The position numbers and the translations under genes were made by a program. Below, piece after piece: positions 60,211 to 64,000 of a stretch of 64,000 nt of DNA; the first letter of the stretch is position 1; every line of letters starts with the position of its first letter. The notes beneath the pieces were generated by a model, which saw only the letters and a list, made by a program, of their open reading frames with translations, was not told the DNA's origin and ran no database searches. This DNA comes from an uncultured Cellvibrio sp. (GTDB taxonomy: Bacteria; Pseudomonadota; Gammaproteobacteria; Pseudomonadales; Cellvibrionaceae): assembly GCA_937958105.1 (NCBI GenBank), contig CALFXJ010000021.1:124001-188000 (forward strand), in the 5' to 3' direction.

Positions 60211-61866
60211 CTAGTGAGTCAATGGTTCCACCGTAAAGAATTCAAAATCGCCGTAACGCGTTGGGTCTGTTGGTGTGTCGCTGGCGCTGAAGAGTCCGAT
60301 CTTTCCGCCTACCCAGCGGCCGCGGTCGGCGCGGAACAGGCCGCTGACGGTGGTGAAGTGTTTGCCGTCGAGGCTGTAGGAGAATTCAGTCTTGCCTTCC
60401 TCCCGCATCTCGGCGCGCAGGTAAATTGAATCCGTGTCCATGGTTTTGCGGAAGCGGATTCTTTCAGCGCGATCGCTCATCGCATCGTAACAGGTGGCGT
60501 AAACCAATTGCGTTTCGTCGCCTTCTTTACGCAGACCTATCCAGCCGTAATGAAAACCATAAATTAAAAGTCCTGCACGGTCGCCGGTGGTTGTGCCACT
60601 TAAAGTCAGGCGCGTAGTAACGGAGAATTCCGGAGCAGGAATTTTCTGCAGCAGCAGAGAGGCCTGCGGCCACAGACTTTTCTTTTGCACAGCCACCGGG
60701 TCGTATTGACTGTACAGGCGCAGCTGTCCCGGGTTTGCTGACAACGAGTACCAGTCCGCTTTCCAATTCGCATTCCACTGCCATTGCAAACCCAGTTGCT
60801 GATCAGAAAAAGAGTCACTGGTAGCAGGCACTTTGATTGGGAAACCCTCTATCGGTTTACGATGGCGCGCAACCGGTTCGCCTACGCCAGCGGCGTTGAT
60901 GTTCTGCCCGATCTCTGGCCAGTCATTATTCCAGCGCATGGGCTGCAGATGCAGGATGCGTCCGTAAACGCCTTTGTCCTGAAAATGAAAAAACCAGTCA
61001 TCCCCCTGCGGTGTCTGCACCCAGGCGCCCTGGTGCGGACCATTCACTGGCGTGTTGCCCTGCTCCAGCACGATGCGGTCTTCATAAGGACCGTAAATAT
61101 TTTTTGCGCGGAAGACACTTTGCCAGCCCGGCGCTACACCACCCGCAGGCGCAAAGATGTAGTAGTAACCATTACGCTTGTAAAGTTTTGGCCCTTCCAG
61201 TGCGCGATATTCCGGCAGCTGATCGCCGTCGACTACGACGGGTGCTTCATCATCCAGAATATGGCGCGCGTCCGGCGACATACGACGCAGCGTCAGCTTG
61301 TTGCTGATTCCGGCACGACTCGCAGCCCAGGCATGCAGCAGATATGCATTGCCGTCGTCGTCCCAGAAAGGTGTGGGATCAATCAGTCCCTTGCCGGGTA
61401 GAAGCAGATGGGGTTCACTCCAGGGACCGGTAAAATTTTCCGCCTGATACATGTAGATACCTACATCCGGGTCGCCATAGAAAATCCAGAATTTATTGTC
61501 GTGATAACGCAGCGTCGGTGCCCAGACACCGCCGCCATGCTGCGGACGCGCATGGACATCCAAGGGTGTCTGCTGTTGGAACACATGACCTGCCAGCTCC
61601 CAGTTGACCATGTCGTTAGAGATCAGCAAAGGCAACCCGGGAGCGCTGTTGAAGCTGGACGCTGTCATGTAATAGGTATCACCGACACGAATAACGTCCG
61701 GGTCGGAATAATCCGCGTGCAATACCGGGTTCTGGTATTCGCCATTACCCAGATCAGCAACCCAGGCATGTTGGAGTTGCGCGTTCTGCTGAGCACAGCC
61801 TGTTAAGCCCAGCCAGATGGCAGCGGCCATTAGAAAGTTTTTTTGCAAAGATTTTTTGAACATCAT
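60211..61866 (-). CDS. Glycoside hydrolase family 43 lipoprotein (beta-xylosidase/arabinofuranosidase type)
   Basis: A 551-residue enzyme with lipobox LTGC (C24), so anchored to a membrane, probably the outer one. The GH43 five-bladed propeller (about 45-330) begins YQNPVLHADYSDPDVIRVGDTYYM, with the base Asp in DPDVI and the acid Glu expected in YRALEGPKLY. A C-terminal concanavalin-like beta-sandwich (about 350-545) completes the GH43_C2 architecture of beta-xylosidases. Start is ATG 61866 or 61863. It overlaps the neighbouring upstream gene? No: its start lies beneath the 3' end (61881) of that gene by 14 bases, so the two are probably co-transcribed. Confidence 0.92.
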   Translation of the reverse strand: MMFKKSLQKNFLMAAAIWLGLTGCAQQNAQLQHAWVADLGNGEYQNPVLHADYSDPDVIRVGDTYYMTASSFNSAPGLPLLISNDMVNWELAGHVFQQQTPLDVHARPQHGGGVWAPTLRYHDNKFWIFYGDPDVGIYMYQAENFTGPWSEPHLLLPGKGLIDPTPFWDDDGNAYLLHAWAASRAGISNKLTLRRMSPDARHILDDEAPVVVDGDQLPEYRALEGPKLYKRNGYYYIFAPAGGVAPGWQSVFRAKNIYGPYEDRIVLEQGNTPVNGPHQGAWVQTPQGDDWFFHFQDKGVYGRILHLQPMRWNNDWPEIGQNINAAGVGEPVARHRKPIEGFPIKVPATSDSFSDQQLGLQWQWNANWKADWYSLSANPGQLRLYSQYDPVAVQKKSLWPQASLLLQKIPAPEFSVTTRLTLSGTTTGDRAGLLIYGFHYGWIGLRKEGDETQLVYATCYDAMSDRAERIRFRKTMDTDSIYLRAEMREEGKTEFSYSLDGKHFTTVSGLFRADRGRWVGGKIGLFSASDTPTDPTRYGDFEFFTVEPLTH

Positions 61867-61880
61867 ATTTCTACTTCTTG

Positions 61881-64000
61881 TTACTGAATAATTGTCCACT
61901 GACTGGAGTCCAGCTGATTGTTCAGCCGGGTTACTTCGTCCGCATTGCCCACCAGCGCCACCTTCACGCGCGCACCTTCTGCATTAAATCCGCGCGGTAA
62001 TTTCAGCTGCAGCTGTGTGGTCTTAGGCAGCAGATCTTTCGGTGCAGCCAGCGGAGGAATACTGGCCCGCTGAGCTTCCCTGCCCTGCTGATCCTCCACA
62101 ATCACTACGCCTTCCGGTGCATCCAGATGGCCGAGACTGTGCACGGTAACGCTGAGTTGATTGCCTTTGAGGGTGACGTCGCCGCGCCCGATACCCAGAT
62201 CTGGACGTTGCTCCACCGGCGCGCTTTCTTCAAGCAGCTGCATATCAATGATCAGGGTGGTCTTCGGTGGAAAGGTGACGTCCAGCGTGCGGTTTTTTTC
62301 GAAGTGCACACGCTGCTGCCGGATTGCTTTATCTATCGAGTCATCGCCATCTTTATCAATGCCGATGCGTAGCTGCCATTCACCCGCAGTGATGTTCCAG
62401 CCCATCATGTTCGCCGTTTGCGGTTTATCACTGCGGTTGTAGGCAATCACTTTGAACTGGTGAGGCTGTGCGCGCGGCATCAGCAAAGCCACCTGCATTG
62501 CGCCTTCCGGATCGTCAAAACGCCAGCTGACGCGATGCCCTGGATAGGTACGGTTGCGACTCAGGGCGATGCCACCCAGACGCGCGCGTTGCAAAAGATC
62601 GTGCCGCGCTTCCACGCGATCGGTCCACCAGTGACCTTCGGTATTAAAGTACATGGACTGAGATTTCTGGCGGATTGCATCGGCGTAGAGTTGTTCGAGA
62701 TAACGTTTATCCCCTGTAGTTTCCCAAGCGATAAAGTTTTCAAAATCCTGATTCGGACCTGCATCGGCCGTGAGCGCCCTGCCCCAGGTGTCTCGCTTAT
62801 CCAGTGCATCAATAAAGTTGTCATTCAAGCGCGATAACGCGCTGATACCGTTGCGCGCTATCCGGTAATCCAGCACCTTCAGATAATCTGCCTTGCCGGT
62901 CCAGTGCCAGGCGGCCCAGAAGAAGTTCGGCAGATCTCCCGCGCCCGCACCACGGATCATCTCGCCACCGCGCGTTTCGCCGGTACGCCAGTTGATTTCA
63001 TTTGGCAGCACCCACTGACCGTCCTCGGCGGTGTAGCCATAAGCCAGATAGCCATCTGCTGTTTCGGTAACTAATTTCCGGCTGCGCTCATCGGCATTAA
63101 ATTCGCCCAGCATGATGGCCGGATGCAGGATAGGAAACGAATAAGGTTTCTGCCATTCCCAGTTGCCGTCGCGATAGATTTTTTTACCGCTGAACCAGTT
63201 GCTGGAGAACAAACGGTTGCCCTGTGGATTTACGGTAATGATGTCGTAAAGCGCGTTTACCGTTTCCATCAGGCGTTCCGTCGCCAGAGGATCGCCCCAG
63301 TTCAACAGAAGCAAGGCACTGTTGGTGTTGATGCCTTCTTCGTATACATGCAGCTCGTCGGTTTCAATAGTACTCAGACCATTGGTAAACATGCCGTTGT
63401 TGTACGCCGCATCTGCAAGCGCTGTAATGGATGCATTAATTTTGTCGGGATCAACACCCATCAATGCCAGACCAGGCCATTGCTGCACCATATCGGAATC
63501 ATCCGAGATGCCGCCTCCGAAATCTCCGTAGTCCACCTGCCGTTCATCAATCCACCAGTTGATGTGGTGGCGGATCAGCCGCAGCTCTTCCAGCTGACGG
63601 AATGCCCATAATGGAACATCCTCCGGCGCCTGAGGCTGTTCAAAAGGAATGGGACTCTGGCTGCGGTAGCTCATGTAATTCCAATAGAGACGGCCCAGCT
63701 CATGATCCGGGTCGACCCGCAGCAGATCGGTGATGTCGCGATGCGCGCGGCGATACAATTGCTGACGCTGCGAGGTGGTATGTTCTTCCACCAGAAAGCC
63801 CCAGTTATCGCGCACTTGATTAAACCGGTCAGCCGTGTGTTCTGCCATGGCTTCCTTACGTGGTTTGAAGACCAGACGGATCTCTGCACCGTCCAGTGCA
63901 AGGCTGTTAAACTCCGGCGACGCTGATGCAATGGTGAGATAAAAACTGTCGTCGGTCAGGATGCGGTCGCGCACATCCAGCCACAGTGTGTGCGGCTGAT
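61881..64000 (-). CDS. Large exported-type protein of unknown function beside GH43 (N-terminus beyond the window)
   Basis: The frame is open to the window end (QPHTLWLDVRDRILTDD in the last bases), so the start is outside; more than 700 residues are visible. Blocks such as HHINWWIDERQVDYGDFGGGISDDSDMVQQWPGLALMG and NFFWAAWHWTGKADYLKVLDYRI suggest an alpha/alpha-toroid fold of the kind found in glycoside hydrolases and polysaccharide lyases. The C-terminal 200 residues look like beta-sandwich domains. Co-direction and 14-base spacing with the GH43 gene support a polysaccharide-degradation role. I cannot name the family. Confidence 0.75.
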   Translation of the reverse strand, partial: QPHTLWLDVRDRILTDDSFYLTIASASPEFNSLALDGAEIRLVFKPRKEAMAEHTADRFNQVRDNWGFLVEEHTTSQRQQLYRRAHRDITDLLRVDPDHELGRLYWNYMSYRSQSPIPFEQPQAPEDVPLWAFRQLEELRLIRHHINWWIDERQVDYGDFGGGISDDSDMVQQWPGLALMGVDPDKINASITALADAAYNNGMFTNGLSTIETDELHVYEEGINTNSALLLLNWGDPLATERLMETVNALYDIITVNPQGNRLFSSNWFSGKKIYRDGNWEWQKPYSFPILHPAIMLGEFNADERSRKLVTETADGYLAYGYTAEDGQWVLPNEINWRTGETRGGEMIRGAGAGDLPNFFWAAWHWTGKADYLKVLDYRIARNGISALSRLNDNFIDALDKRDTWGRALTADAGPNQDFENFIAWETTGDKRYLEQLYADAIRQKSQSMYFNTEGHWWTDRVEARHDLLQRARLGGIALSRNRTYPGHRVSWRFDDPEGAMQVALLMPRAQPHQFKVIAYNRSDKPQTANMMGWNITAGEWQLRIGIDKDGDDSIDKAIRQQRVHFEKNRTLDVTFPPKTTLIIDMQLLEESAPVEQRPDLGIGRGDVTLKGNQLSVTVHSLGHLDAPEGVVIVEDQQGREAQRASIPPLAAPKDLLPKTTQLQLKLPRGFNAEGARVKVALVGNADEVTRLNNQLDSSQWTIIQ

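Overview
The window looks like chromosomal DNA of a free-living, polysaccharide-degrading gammaproteobacterium, probably Cellvibrionales (Cellvibrio/Saccharophagus/Simiduia-like). That placement is inferred from gene content and protein character: a GH9 cellulase, a GH43 enzyme, a class GN sortase system, an XrtA-type exopolysaccharide locus, and Pseudomonas-like gene orders around the cytochrome oxidase and around polA/engB. No rRNA, prophage, insertion sequence or CRISPR array is visible. One tRNA gene, tRNA-Arg(CCG), is present.

Layout. 1-4.2 kb: the edge of an exopolysaccharide/exosortase-A locus: a truncated sugar transferase (minus), then a nucleotide-sugar dehydrogenase, an NAD-dependent epimerase and a polysaccharide deacetylase (plus). 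4.3-12.3 kb: tRNA-Arg, a secreted orphan, a zinc alcohol dehydrogenase, a membrane diguanylate cyclase, a pirin and a FadE-type acyl-CoA dehydrogenase. 12.5-18.5 kb: a complete proteobacterial dedicated sortase system (class GN sortase, VIT/VWA target protein, response regulator, sensor kinase). 18.5-22.9 kb: an FtsX-type ABC transporter, a DUF3299 protein, a CobW-family GTPase and a His/Asp-rich DUF2796 lipoprotein, which together resemble the ZrgABCDE zinc importer type. 22.9-31.3 kb: GH9 cellulase, DsbA, cytochrome c4, EngB and PolA. The EngB-PolA gap holds two minus-strand terminators and is a good place for small RNAs (Spot 42/ErsA synteny).

31.7-36.9 kb: a small secreted protein, then znuA <-> zur-znuC-znuB with a Zur-box-like palindrome. 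This is flanked by two paralogous 93-94 residue proteins of unknown function, one of which overlaps the 3' end of znuA. 37-45.7 kb: a full aa3-type cytochrome c oxidase locus with its assembly genes (coxB, ctaD, ctaG, coxC, SURF1, heme A synthase, heme O synthase, Sco), interrupted by a counter-oriented DUF2909 gene. 46.4-53.5 kb: an orphan 222-residue protein, yheV-prlC, a gamma carbonic anhydrase, a lipoprotein, an FAH-family enzyme, and a YbjQ-YbjQ/TM-M48 protease operon. 53.6-64 kb: a DUF885 peptidase, a pirin-DoxX pair divergent from a LysR regulator, a BNR/YCF48 repeat lipoprotein, and a GH43 enzyme with a co-directional unidentified large protein that runs off the right end.

The most unusual non-coding signals are: two copies (9.7 and 57.9 kb) of a structured intergenic repeat whose stems differ in sequence but keep pairing; 10-bp-phased GTTAC half-sites upstream of the small secreted protein; and the putative small-RNA region between engB and polA. 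Two zinc-acquisition loci with strongly His-rich proteins lie about 10 kb apart.
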